64,000 nt of DNA. Source: Psychrobacter sp. Ps6. Lineage in GTDB: Bacteria; Pseudomonadota; Gammaproteobacteria; Pseudomonadales; Moraxellaceae. This document shows positions 26,590 to 35,141 of the stretch, piece by piece. Below the pieces are notes generated by a model. The model worked only from the letters and a program-made list of their open reading frames with translations, had not been told where the DNA came from and did no database searches. The DNA lies in the NCBI RefSeq assembly GCF_022129235.1, contig NZ_JADQAI010000003.1:186001-250000 (forward strand), given 5' to 3'. Made by a program: the position numbers and the translations under genes. Within the stretch, counting starts at the first letter, position 1. Every line of letters starts with the position of its first letter.

Positions 26590-27501
26590 ATGTCAGACAC
26601 CCATTATGACGCGTTGCCAAAAGCGCACACTACCTATGCCAATATCGTCAAAAGCTTACTACCTATTGGTAACAGTGGCAAAGTCAGTAAAGATCAATTG
26701 CCGCAGGCCACCTATTACGTCGATGATTTGCATATCGATCATGATAATCTAAACGACTATCGTAAAATTTGTGGCTTTGCTGATAACGGTAAAGTTCCAG
26801 CAACGTATTTTTCAGTACTATCACAGACTCTACAGATGAATATGATGGTCAAAGAGCCGTTTCCGTTTGCGATGTTGGGTCTGGTACACGTAGACAATAG
26901 CGTCACGCAGTATCGTCCTATCGGTGAGCGCGAAACGGTGTCCATGTCAGTCACTTTTGACAACTTGCGTGACCACGCTCAAGGTCAGCAGTTTGATTTT
27001 GTCACCACGGTCAAAGCAGAGGACAAAGTGATTTGGGAAGGGACGTCAACTTACCTATCACGCAGCAAAAAAATGGCCAGCAGCAAAGATAAAAAAAGCA
27101 CACCGCGTCCAGTTGCTGTAAAGCCAGAAGTAGGTAAAAAAGACGTACATAGTATTTTTGAAGTACCAGAAGATATCGGTCGCCGTTATGCTTTTGTTTC
27201 AGGTGACTTTAACCTGATTCATTTGCATCCACTATCAGCGCGTGCGTTCGGCTTTCCTAAAGCAATTGCACACGGCATGTGGTCAAAAGCTAAATGTCTT
27301 GCTCTAATGGATGAGCTGCCTGATGCTTATACAGTCGACGTGTCATTTAAACTGCCTATCTTTTTGCCGGCTGAAGTAGAGCTTATCGCTCAACCAGTAG
27401 CGAAGCTTGAGAACGCAGGAGATACCTGTGACTTCGGACTATATAGCTCTAAAAATAGTAAGCCACATTTGGCGGGTGTGGTGACGTTAAATAGCAAGTA
27501 G
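26590..27501 (+). CDS. MaoC-family acyl-CoA/ACP dehydratase (hydratase 2 fold)
   Basis: The 303-residue protein has two hot-dog halves. The N-terminal half (about 50-165) is the degenerate one. The C-terminal half begins after a Lys/Ser linker and carries the hydratase 2 motif YAFVSGDFNLIHLHP, with catalytic Asp and His, followed by AIAHGMW. Such enzymes hydrate trans-2-enoyl thioesters to (R)-3-hydroxyacyl thioesters. TTAGGAT precedes the ATG. With the FabG4-like reductase upstream it would handle the same (R)-3-hydroxyacyl intermediate, as HtdX does next to FabG4 in mycobacteria. Confidence 0.88.
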   Translation: MSDTHYDALPKAHTTYANIVKSLLPIGNSGKVSKDQLPQATYYVDDLHIDHDNLNDYRKICGFADNGKVPATYFSVLSQTLQMNMMVKEPFPFAMLGLVHVDNSVTQYRPIGERETVSMSVTFDNLRDHAQGQQFDFVTTVKAEDKVIWEGTSTYLSRSKKMASSKDKKSTPRPVAVKPEVGKKDVHSIFEVPEDIGRRYAFVSGDFNLIHLHPLSARAFGFPKAIAHGMWSKAKCLALMDELPDAYTVDVSFKLPIFLPAEVELIAQPVAKLENAGDTCDFGLYSSKNSKPHLAGVVTLNSK

Positions 27502-27567
27502 CAAGTATTGTACGACTTATCGGAACCTATATCTTAATAGCCATATTTAACCAACACATTTATCATT

Positions 27568-28155
27568 ATGACTGCACAAAACATGAATTCACAAAATAGC
27601 GCGACAAGTACGGATCAAGCTGACAGACCAATGACTATTGATACAGCAGCTGCTAATGACAACGTTGTCACTGATATCTCAAGTGATGACCATAGCGCTT
27701 CTGACAATGGCGTTGATTTGTCCGCTGTCTTTGATCCTTATTTTCGTCCGGATGCCAATACCATTGTGTGCGGCGCGTTAAATGAAGAAAAAGTCGCCGC
27801 CTTAGCAAAAGCTGGCGTTGAGTTGGTGATTAATTTGCAGCCAGAGGATGAGTTGAGTTTTAATGAATCAGCCGCCGTTGAGCGCGCAGGAATGAGCTAC
27901 GAGCATCTGCCTATTAATGGCGCTGAAGAGCTAAAGCAACTTAAAATATTGGCATTTGATAATATATTGCGTCAGTATCACGGTAAAAAAATGGCCATGC
28001 ACTGCGGTTCAGGCAACAGGGTAGGGGCTGCCATTGCACTACGTGCAGGTTGGTTACGTGGACGTAAAATGGATACTGCTATGGAGCGTGGACGTAGTCA
28101 CGGCTTGACCAAGCTTGAACAAGAAGTCCATAATCGCTTGCTAGTACCGCGCTAA
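27568..28155 (+). CDS. DUF442/dual-specificity phosphatase-like protein
   Basis: The protein is 195 residues. About 60 N-terminal residues are Asp/Ser/Thr-rich. The rest is a small phosphatase fold with VELVINLQPEDEL, an MSYEHLPI strand and the P-loop HCGSGNRVGAAIALRAGW, which fits C-x5-R with Cys, Arg and following helix. This matches the DUF442 group (the domain that in some proteins is fused to a metallo-beta-lactamase fold sulfur dioxygenase). The substrate is unknown; no sulfur genes are nearby. No clear ribosome site is present. It may be co-transcribed with the MaoC gene 66 bases upstream. Confidence 0.75.
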   Translation: MTAQNMNSQNSATSTDQADRPMTIDTAAANDNVVTDISSDDHSASDNGVDLSAVFDPYFRPDANTIVCGALNEEKVAALAKAGVELVINLQPEDELSFNESAAVERAGMSYEHLPINGAEELKQLKILAFDNILRQYHGKKMAMHCGSGNRVGAAIALRAGWLRGRKMDTAMERGRSHGLTKLEQEVHNRLLVPR

Positions 28156-28177
28156 ATTATCATAATTATTGATGCAT

Positions 28178-28206
28178 AAAAAGGCGACCGATAGGTGGCC
28201 TTTTTT
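28178..28206 (+). terminator. Terminator after the DUF442 gene
   Basis: AAAAAGGC with ACC (28178-28189) pairs with GGT and GGCCTTTTTT (28194-28206) around GATA, with one internal mismatch. It lies 23 bases after the stop. Confidence 0.8.
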
Positions 28207-28312
28207 GTTGGTTATCAATGCATTTATGCTGATCTCCAATATCTGTATAACGCATACACTCAGCCGATTTTAATACTAGGACAGTTCACAATACTGGAGC
28301 AAGGTAGCAATA

Positions 28313-29758
28313 ATGGACGACAATAAGCAAAGCAATGATCAAAATAATAAAAATATCGATACATCTATGAGCATAGATTTACAACGCCGATTACAGCAGC
28401 TATTGACAGACTTACAACTAGGTGACGCGCCAGCTGGTGGTGCTGTGGTTGTATATCAGGCAGGCGAATGTATTGCGCAGGCAAGTACAGGCATGGCGCG
28501 TTTGGATGCATCATGGCAGCCTAATACGCTCGCCATTAATTTTTCTACTGGTAAAGGCATCTTAGCGACGCTAGCGCATGTATTGGTTTCGCAGCAGCTG
28601 CTTGATTATGATGTGCCTATTGCTCAATATTGGCCAGAATTTTCTGCACAAGGTAAAGACAACATCACTTTGCGACAGGTGATGTCACATCAGGCTGATC
28701 TGTTTTCGATCACCAGTATCGATGTCGATAGTGACACAGTGCTTGATTGGCGCGCTATGCTGAGCCATATTGAAGAAATGCCTATCACAGCACCTGAGGA
28801 CGCTGCCGCATATGGCAGCGCTTATAGCGCGTTGGTATATGGTTGGGTACTAGGCGGTGTGATAGAAGCCGTGACGCATATGTCCTTAGCCGAAGCATTA
28901 CGTCAGTATCTGACCGAGCCTTTAGGTATTGCAGACAGTTGTTATTTTGGTGTGCCGGATAGCAAAGTAGATCAAGTAGCAAAGCTTGCCAAAGACTTTG
29001 AATCAACAAATGAGGATAGTGTACAACTGCGTAACAAGCGCCAAAAACCAACCTTAAAATCCGACTCACCAAGCACTTTACGTACTTATGCAAGTCTGCC
29101 TAGCTATCATTGCTGGCAACAAAAAATGCTAAATGATGAGCGTACAGCGGAAACGCAAAGTAGCCTTGATGACGATCTAGACAACAAAAATATTGATAAC
29201 ATACAACCTGTATTAAATACTGCGCGTATTAATAGCCTATATTTCAATACCAGCCAGCTCAATCTAAAAAACTATAAGGCAGCGCTCATTCCTGCCGGAA
29301 AACAAGCACTTGATTACCACAATCGCAAGACACTACAGGCAGTCATTCCTGCTGCTAATGGCGTCGCTTCAGCGGATGCGCTAGCCACTATCTATGCCAT
29401 GTTGGCCAATGGTGGGGTTTGGCAAGGGCAGACGCTAATTGATAGTGCTACGTTTAAGCAGCTCTCCACAATACAAGTCACAGGCCTAGATGCTGTCATG
29501 CCAGCAACAATGCAGTGGCGATTGGGCTACCACAGATTATTCAGTATATGTAGTAGTAAAGATACTACCGATAATGGGATTGATCCAGCACTATCAGGGT
29601 TTGGGCACATGGGATATAACGGCTCAGTCGCTTGGTGTGATCCTACGCGTCAACTGTCATTTGCCTTTATCCACAACTTTGATACCACCATGCTCAATGA
29701 TATCCGTCAGTTTGCATTGACAGAAGCGGTTTTGAGCTGGGTTGATGAAGTACGCTGA
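28313..29758 (+). CDS. Serine beta-lactamase-fold hydrolase (class C/EstB type)
   Basis: The 481-residue protein belongs to the penicillin-binding/beta-lactamase fold esterases. The nucleophile motif S-x-x-K is seen as STGK in NFSTGKGILATLAHVLV. The second motif corresponds to YSALVYGWVLGGVIE and the third to HMGYNGSVAWCD near the C-terminus. A poorly conserved Asp/Asn-rich stretch interrupts the domain at about 235-310. No signal peptide is evident, so it is probably a cytoplasmic esterase or peptidase rather than a periplasmic resistance enzyme. AAGGT precedes the ATG. The neighbour on the 3' side is convergent. Confidence 0.82.
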   Translation: MDDNKQSNDQNNKNIDTSMSIDLQRRLQQLLTDLQLGDAPAGGAVVVYQAGECIAQASTGMARLDASWQPNTLAINFSTGKGILATLAHVLVSQQLLDYDVPIAQYWPEFSAQGKDNITLRQVMSHQADLFSITSIDVDSDTVLDWRAMLSHIEEMPITAPEDAAAYGSAYSALVYGWVLGGVIEAVTHMSLAEALRQYLTEPLGIADSCYFGVPDSKVDQVAKLAKDFESTNEDSVQLRNKRQKPTLKSDSPSTLRTYASLPSYHCWQQKMLNDERTAETQSSLDDDLDNKNIDNIQPVLNTARINSLYFNTSQLNLKNYKAALIPAGKQALDYHNRKTLQAVIPAANGVASADALATIYAMLANGGVWQGQTLIDSATFKQLSTIQVTGLDAVMPATMQWRLGYHRLFSICSSKDTTDNGIDPALSGFGHMGYNGSVAWCDPTRQLSFAFIHNFDTTMLNDIRQFALTEAVLSWVDEVR

Positions 29759-29814
29759 TAAAAGCAGTTCTATAAATGAACTCACTTTATCCGTGATACT
29801 GGCATCATGAATGA

Positions 29815-31062
29815 TTAATGATGCTCTTTTGGTGTCATTTTAAGTAGCCTTGTTGCGCTCAGACCATGGATGAAGATGGAGGTTAGAATCACAATCGAGC
29901 AGACAATCCAGAGTTTGAGTGCATCATCCTCAGCAAAGAAATCTGTGTTGAGCGCATAAGACAGATAGTACAAAGTACCAATACCGCGTATACCTAGTGC
30001 TGAAATTGCGTATTTTTCAGCACGGGGTAAATGAAGTCCTGATAAGGCGATAAACCCGCCAATTGGGCGTATGAGTAGTAGGAAAGTAAAGCTGACGACA
30101 TAGACACGCCATGTGAGCTCAACACCAGCTTGCAAACCTTGACCCAAGAACATACCAAAAATAACCAGTACTAACGACATTAACAAACCTTCTGATTGCT
30201 CAGCAAAATCGTGTAGTTTTTGATGATAAGTGTGCTCACATTCTGAACGCCTGAATGCAAATGCAGCGACGAAGACAGCGATAAACCCATAACTGTGTAC
30301 ATACTCTGCGACACCATATGCCACCAAAGTCAAAGCAATAACCACATATCCTTGCGATATCGTGGTCTCACGGGTGTGTTTAGAAAACACCACTTTGGCC
30401 ATCGCCTTGCCAACCAGCACACCAACCAAGACCCCTGCGCCAATCTTCCACAAAACATCATGGGTGAACCATGACCACAGCATCTCACTGGTAAAAGCTT
30501 TTCCCTCACTGAAAGCTTCCGCAATTTTAATCGCTAAGTAGACAAAAGGAAAAGCCAATCCGTCGTTTAACCCTGCTTCTGAAGTCAATGTGAAGCGGGG
30601 TGTGTCTTCTCTGCCAGTATTAGGTGGCCCCACCTGAATGCTAGAGGCCAGAACAGGGTCGGTAGGCGCCAATACCGCACCCAGCAAAATAGCAGCGCCG
30701 AGGCTCAAGCCAAAAGCATAATAGCCTAACCCTGCCATCGCAAAAATACCGATGGGCATCGTGATGAGCAAGAGCCTGACCGTGGGTCGCCATAGCCGCC
30801 AAGAAAATTCGGTGTCAATTTTGATACCCGCACCAACCAATGAGACCAAAATGACAATTTCAGTCAGTTTTTCGATGATTACCCCATTGTTGATAGGGTC
30901 TAAAAACGATAGAGACGTCCACCAGTAACCCATCATTAGACCGAAGCTCACTTGTAGCATAGGCAATGAGATCGAGGTACGTTTAAAGATAACAGGAAAC
31001 AATGCCCCTAACAAAAAGGCGATACCGCAGATTAATAAAAATAAATTGTAGTTTTCAATCAT
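29815..31062 (-). CDS. Na+/H+ antiporter, CPA1 (NhaP) family
   Basis: The 415-residue membrane protein has about 12 hydrophobic helices from the first residues on. Family motifs include GAVLAPTDPVLASS (the unwound helix with the Thr-Asp pair) and SEAGLNDGLAFPFVYLAI, whose Asn-Asp is the ion-binding pair of CPA1 exchangers. It should exchange cytoplasmic Na+ or K+ for protons. No long cytoplasmic C-terminal domain is present, unlike many NhaP proteins. The ribosome site is weak. The gene stands 256 bases beyond the ilvD end with a terminator between, so it has its own promoter. Confidence 0.88.
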   Translation of the reverse strand: MIENYNLFLLICGIAFLLGALFPVIFKRTSISLPMLQVSFGLMMGYWWTSLSFLDPINNGVIIEKLTEIVILVSLVGAGIKIDTEFSWRLWRPTVRLLLITMPIGIFAMAGLGYYAFGLSLGAAILLGAVLAPTDPVLASSIQVGPPNTGREDTPRFTLTSEAGLNDGLAFPFVYLAIKIAEAFSEGKAFTSEMLWSWFTHDVLWKIGAGVLVGVLVGKAMAKVVFSKHTRETTISQGYVVIALTLVAYGVAEYVHSYGFIAVFVAAFAFRRSECEHTYHQKLHDFAEQSEGLLMSLVLVIFGMFLGQGLQAGVELTWRVYVVSFTFLLLIRPIGGFIALSGLHLPRAEKYAISALGIRGIGTLYYLSYALNTDFFAEDDALKLWIVCSIVILTSIFIHGLSATRLLKMTPKEHH

Positions 31063-31241
31063 AAGGTTTTCGCACGTTGTTGTATTTTAAGGATGAGTTT
31101 TAAAAGGTCGGCTGTCGATATTGATAATGGTCGGTATGGATGCTTAATATCTAGCCTGCAGTATGACTTATCATGACGATAAAAAAGAATTATTACCGAA
31201 AAAAATAGTTATCAGAACGACAGATGCGTTGTTTTTTGGTG

Positions 31242-31268
31242 AAAAAAAAGCCTGCATGGCGCAGGCTT
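31242..31268 (-). terminator. Terminator of ilvD
   Basis: On the minus strand AAGCCTGC and GCAGGCTT (31248-31255 with 31261-31268) form an 8-bp stem with a five-base loop, followed by a run of eight T. It lies about 50 bases after the ilvD stop. Confidence 0.85.
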
Positions 31269-31318
31269 GATAGATTTCTATAATTAAGTTACGAAAACGA
31301 AGGGTTTATATACAGTTC

Positions 31319-33205
31319 TTAGCGCTCAACTTGGCTTACGTCGCGTACAGCGCCAGTGTCCGCACTGGTAGTCATAGCTGCATAAGCGCGTAATGCTGGA
31401 GAAACGTGACGATCACGACTGACAGGTTTCCATGCATCGCGACCACGTGCTTCCATAGCTTCTCGGCGTGCGGCCAAGTCTGCATCACTGACTTGCATGT
31501 TGATAGTGCGATTTGGGATATCGATGTGAATGCTATCGCCTTCTTCAACTAGACCTATGGCACCGCCTTCAGCAGCTTCTGGGCTAGCATGACCGATTGA
31601 TAGACCGGATGTACCACCAGAAAAACGACCATCAGTGAGTAGGGCGCATTCTTTACCCAGTCCTTTTGACTTCAGATATGTCGTTGGATAGAGCATCTCT
31701 TGCATACCAGGGCCACCTTTAGGGCCCTCATAGCGGATGATGACCACGTCGCCTGCAACGATTTGGTCAGCCAATACCGCAGCAACCGCATCATCCTGTG
31801 ATTCAAAAATACGTGCGCGACCGGTAAAGGTTAAGATACTCTCATCGACACCAGCGGTTTTGACCACGCAGCCACGCTCGGCAATATTGCCATACAGTAC
31901 AGCCAATCCACCATCTGCAGAGTAGGCATGTTCGGCACTACGGATACAACCTGACTCACGGTTGACATCAAGGTTTGACCACTCTTTTGATTGTGAAAAT
32001 GCTTCGGTGGTGCGAACGCCACCCGGTGCAGCAAGGAAGCGCGCGCGTGCCTCATGGTTATCATGATTCATGATATCCCACTTATCAATCGCTTCTTTCA
32101 TTGTCGTACTATGGATAGTCGGTACGTCAGTTTTTAACAATCCCGCACGATCAAGTTCAGCCAACAAAGCAAAGACACCGCCCGCACGATGCACGTCTTC
32201 CATATGGAATTTTTGTGAGGCAGGGGCTACTTTTGCTAGGCAGGGCACACCGCGGCTTAGACGGTCAATATCAGCCATTTTAAAATCAATCTCAGCTTCA
32301 TTGGCCGCAGCAAGTAGATGCAAGATCGTATTGGTTGAACCGCCCATGGCAATATCTAAGCTCATGGCGTTCTCAAAAGCTGCCTTTGTCGCGATAGAGC
32401 GCGGCAATACCGAATCATCATCTTGCTCATAGCGGCGTTTCGCAAGCGAGACAATAGTGCGTCCCGCTTCTAAAAATAGCTCACGGCGTAGTGAATGAGT
32501 AGCGAGTAGCGAGCCATTACTCGGTAGGGCCAAGCCTAACGCCTCGGTCAAGCAGTTCATAGAGTTGGCTGTGAACATCCCAGAGCATGAACCGCAAGTC
32601 GGGCAGGCTGAGGCTTCAATAGCTGCTACGTCCTCATCACTAATGCTGTCGTCAGCGGCATCCATCATGGCATCGACAAGGTCAAGTTTACGAACGGCAC
32701 TGCTATCACTACTATCGGTATTGTGGCTCTTACCAACGGTACTGGCTAGGATTTTGCCTGCTTCCATCGGGCCACCCGAAATAAATACCACGGGTATGTT
32801 AAGACGCATTGCCGCCATTAGCATACCGGGGGTGATCTTATCGCAGTTGGAAATACACACTAGCGCATCAGCACAGTGCGCATTGACCATATACTCGACC
32901 GAGTCAGCAATCAGGTCGCGACTTGGTAGCGAGTACAACATACCGCTATGACCCATCGCAATACCATCATCGACTGCAATAGTATTGAACTCTTTTGCAA
33001 CGCCGCCAGCTTGCTCAATCTCACGTGCGACCAGTTGTCCAAGGTCTTTTAGATGCACATGGCCGGGTACGAATTGGGTAAAAGAGTTGGCAATCGCAAT
33101 GATTGGCTTGCCAAAGTCGCCGTCAGTCATGCCAGTGGCACGCCATAATGCGCGCGCGCCTGCCATATTACGACCGCCGGTAGAGGTTTTTGAGCGATAA
33201 TCCAT
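31319..33205 (-). CDS. ilvD: Dihydroxy-acid dehydratase
   Basis: IlvD makes the 2-oxo acids before valine, leucine and isoleucine and carries an iron-sulfur cluster. The 628-residue length is normal. Visible marks are [12 protein letters not shown], the cluster cysteine in [42 protein letters not shown], the [14 protein letters not shown] motif and [15 protein letters not shown] lies nine bases before the ATG. No other ilv gene is in the window, so the branched-chain pathway is dispersed. A divergent upstream neighbour is absent; the next gene upstream is on the same strand but 191 bases away. Confidence 0.97.
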   Translation of the reverse strand: MDYRSKTSTGGRNMAGARALWRATGMTDGDFGKPIIAIANSFTQFVPGHVHLKDLGQLVAREIEQAGGVAKEFNTIAVDDGIAMGHSGMLYSLPSRDLIADSVEYMVNAHCADALVCISNCDKITPGMLMAAMRLNIPVVFISGGPMEAGKILASTVGKSHNTDSSDSSAVRKLDLVDAMMDAADDSISDEDVAAIEASACPTCGSCSGMFTANSMNCLTEALGLALPSNGSLLATHSLRRELFLEAGRTIVSLAKRRYEQDDDSVLPRSIATKAAFENAMSLDIAMGGSTNTILHLLAAANEAEIDFKMADIDRLSRGVPCLAKVAPASQKFHMEDVHRAGGVFALLAELDRAGLLKTDVPTIHSTTMKEAIDKWDIMNHDNHEARARFLAAPGGVRTTEAFSQSKEWSNLDVNRESGCIRSAEHAYSADGGLAVLYGNIAERGCVVKTAGVDESILTFTGRARIFESQDDAVAAVLADQIVAGDVVIIRYEGPKGGPGMQEMLYPTTYLKSKGLGKECALLTDGRFSGGTSGLSIGHASPEAAEGGAIGLVEEGDSIHIDIPNRTINMQVSDADLAARREAMEARGRDAWKPVSRDRHVSPALRAYAAMTTSADTGAVRDVSQVER

Positions 33206-33396
33206 GTGATATTCCTTACTAATAGGCGAGATTTTTTTGAGTGTGAACTCGCAAGTGTGATGCTTATAGTTTGCTTTTTATCTGATATGAAGACTAGTGA
33301 ATAATACTAAGTCTTTACCATACCATTAGATATGAATAATTGAAAATAGCTTAGTAATGGTAATGGGTTTAATATGATAAAAGTACAATTAAGGCA

Positions 33397-34158
33397 CTAT
33401 TCAATGCGAGCTAAAATCGCTTTATCAAACCAAGGTAGTTCAGCTTTATCGGCTTCTAGCTTCAAAATAGCTGCCAGCGCATGGGTGGCCAAAAGCTGTT
33501 GATAGTCGCCACTTGCGTCAATCGTCAATAGCGATTCGGCAGGTAATGCTTGAGTATTGGCATTTTGCGCATCAATACTGATTAACGTCTGCTTATTATT
33601 TTTATAAAGAACGTCGACACGACCAAAAAACTGCCAGTCTTCAAAAGCGGCAATAATAGCGTCGGCGGCATCCTTAGTATAGATTTGCTGCGTCTCTTTG
33701 CCCGTATTGGTCCAATGCAACCGAACGGCTAACTGCAATGCCTCACTGAACACCACCAATGAACCAATGACTTTCACATGCCAAGGACTGGTCAACAGTT
33801 CCTCATCAATGCCAATCAATTTAGCCGCTTCGTGAGCTGACATAGGCGTATTGAATTGAAGCAGTAATTCAGGGGTGAGTGGATGCGACTGCTTGACGGC
33901 ATCGTCTAAGCTATCGTAATGATAAAGAAAAGGCAGTGGCAAATCTTGCGTGACGGTCTTTTTGACAATTTTGCAGTTGTGTATCTGCCAGCTAATAGCT
34001 TTGTCAGTCAAGGCTTCTGCTAAGATAATAGCATTTGGGTCAATGGTTTGAGTACCGCTTTCACTCTCAATATCAGAGTGTTCTTCCTTATTATCAAGGG
34101 TTATAGCAGTATTATCCATATCTGGTTGAGTTGACAAAGTAGACGAATCCATAAACAT
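33397..34158 (-). CDS. Orphan protein of unknown function, 253 residues
   Basis: I do not recognise this family. The first 45 residues are acidic and Ser/Thr-rich. The rest (about 50-253) looks like a mixed alpha/beta cytoplasmic protein with well-formed strands (VKVIGSLVVFSEALQLAVRLHW), a DAADAIIAAFEDWQFFG helix and a strand pair around VDVLYKNNKQTLISID. No signal peptide, membrane helix, cysteine cluster or nucleotide motif is visible; it has a single Cys. Two in-frame ATGs (34158 and 34152) compete, neither with a good ribosome site. Codon use and G+C look like the neighbours. It lies between ilvD and a divergent HIT gene, with no operon partner. Confidence 0.6.
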   Translation of the reverse strand: MFMDSSTLSTQPDMDNTAITLDNKEEHSDIESESGTQTIDPNAIILAEALTDKAISWQIHNCKIVKKTVTQDLPLPFLYHYDSLDDAVKQSHPLTPELLLQFNTPMSAHEAAKLIGIDEELLTSPWHVKVIGSLVVFSEALQLAVRLHWTNTGKETQQIYTKDAADAIIAAFEDWQFFGRVDVLYKNNKQTLISIDAQNANTQALPAESLLTIDASGDYQQLLATHALAAILKLEADKAELPWFDKAILARIE

Positions 34159-34375
34159 AGCGTTGTTAAAATAGAGGGTTAATATAACATTTAAAAGGCA
34201 TGACTCGCCAATAAATTAGTGGGATAAGCTAGGGAGTATACAGCTTGATTTTATCAACGACGGAAATGATAGCAACTTGTACTAAACTTATATTTCGTCC
34301 ACTATATGACAAGCGCTCTAAACCATTTTAAAAGCTGTTAAGCATCCAACAATCAAATAATCAAAGGAAAAAATA

Positions 34376-34819
34376 ATGACTGAAGTAAATCAAAAGACTG
34401 CTTATGACGACAATAATATTTTTGCCAAAATGTTAGATGGTGATATTCCATATCACAAGGTCTATGAAGACGATAAGACGCTTGCCTTTATGGATATCAT
34501 GCCGCAAGCCGAAGGTCATGTATTGGTGATACCGAAGCAGAAAGCGGTAGATTTGGCAGATCTTGAGCCAGAGTATGCCGCTGCGGTATTAATGACGTCT
34601 AAAAAGGTCATGCAGGCCCAGCGTCAAGTGTTTGAACGTGAAGGCATTATCCAAATGCAGTTGAATGGTGCGGAAGCTGGTCAAACCGTATTTCATTATC
34701 ATGTGCATCTGATTCCATCGAGCATTCATGAGTTAGGACGTCATGCAGTAACGCAGGCTAATCAAGGTGAGCTTGCAGACATTGCTCAGCGACTTGCTAT
34801 GGTTATTAGTGCCGTCTGA
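34376..34819 (+). CDS. HIT-family nucleotide-binding protein
   Basis: The 147-residue protein has the histidine triad FHYHVHLIP (H-x-H-x-H-hydrophobic) near residue 105 and the N-terminal DNNIFAKMLDGDIPYHKVYEDD typical of HinT-like phosphoramidases. It should hydrolyse adenosine phosphoramidates or related dinucleotides in the cytoplasm. AAAGGA precedes the ATG by eight bases. It is monocistronic, with a terminator 43 bases beyond the stop. Confidence 0.92.
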   Translation: MTEVNQKTAYDDNNIFAKMLDGDIPYHKVYEDDKTLAFMDIMPQAEGHVLVIPKQKAVDLADLEPEYAAAVLMTSKKVMQAQRQVFEREGIIQMQLNGAEAGQTVFHYHVHLIPSSIHELGRHAVTQANQGELADIAQRLAMVISAV

Positions 34820-34861
34820 TATCGAGGCATAAATTGCTAGGATGATAGGTATATAAGATTG

Positions 34862-34888
34862 AAGGGCAACTAACAAGTTGCCTTTTTT
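34862..34888 (+). terminator. Terminator after the HIT gene
   Basis: GGCAACT (34865-34871) pairs with AGTTGCC (34876-34882) around a four-base loop, followed by a six-T tract. Confidence 0.87.
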
Positions 34889-35141
34889 ATTGTCCAGTAA
34901 TACTTGTGTAAGAATCGTTAAGTTATTGTTATAAATACGCGCCCGTTCTAGGGTTTAGGCAAAGATTATGTTACACAGTATCCTTGTTTAACACTACCAA
35001 CATATTACTTGGCTATTATCAATCGGTATTACCACCGCCATGATGATTTAGCAGTCTCTATATTGATAGTTTTTATACTGATTATGTTTAGGGATATCGT
35101 TTTTATCTCCTGTTTTCTTGGCTTTGAGGATACCACTGCTT
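34889..35141. other. Spacer upstream of the BCCT transporter gene
   Basis: With the HIT terminator removed, about 250 bases remain before the chosen BCCT start. The sequence is AT-rich with several weak -10-like strings; I see no riboswitch-like fold, clear operator or gene. Confidence 0.45.
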
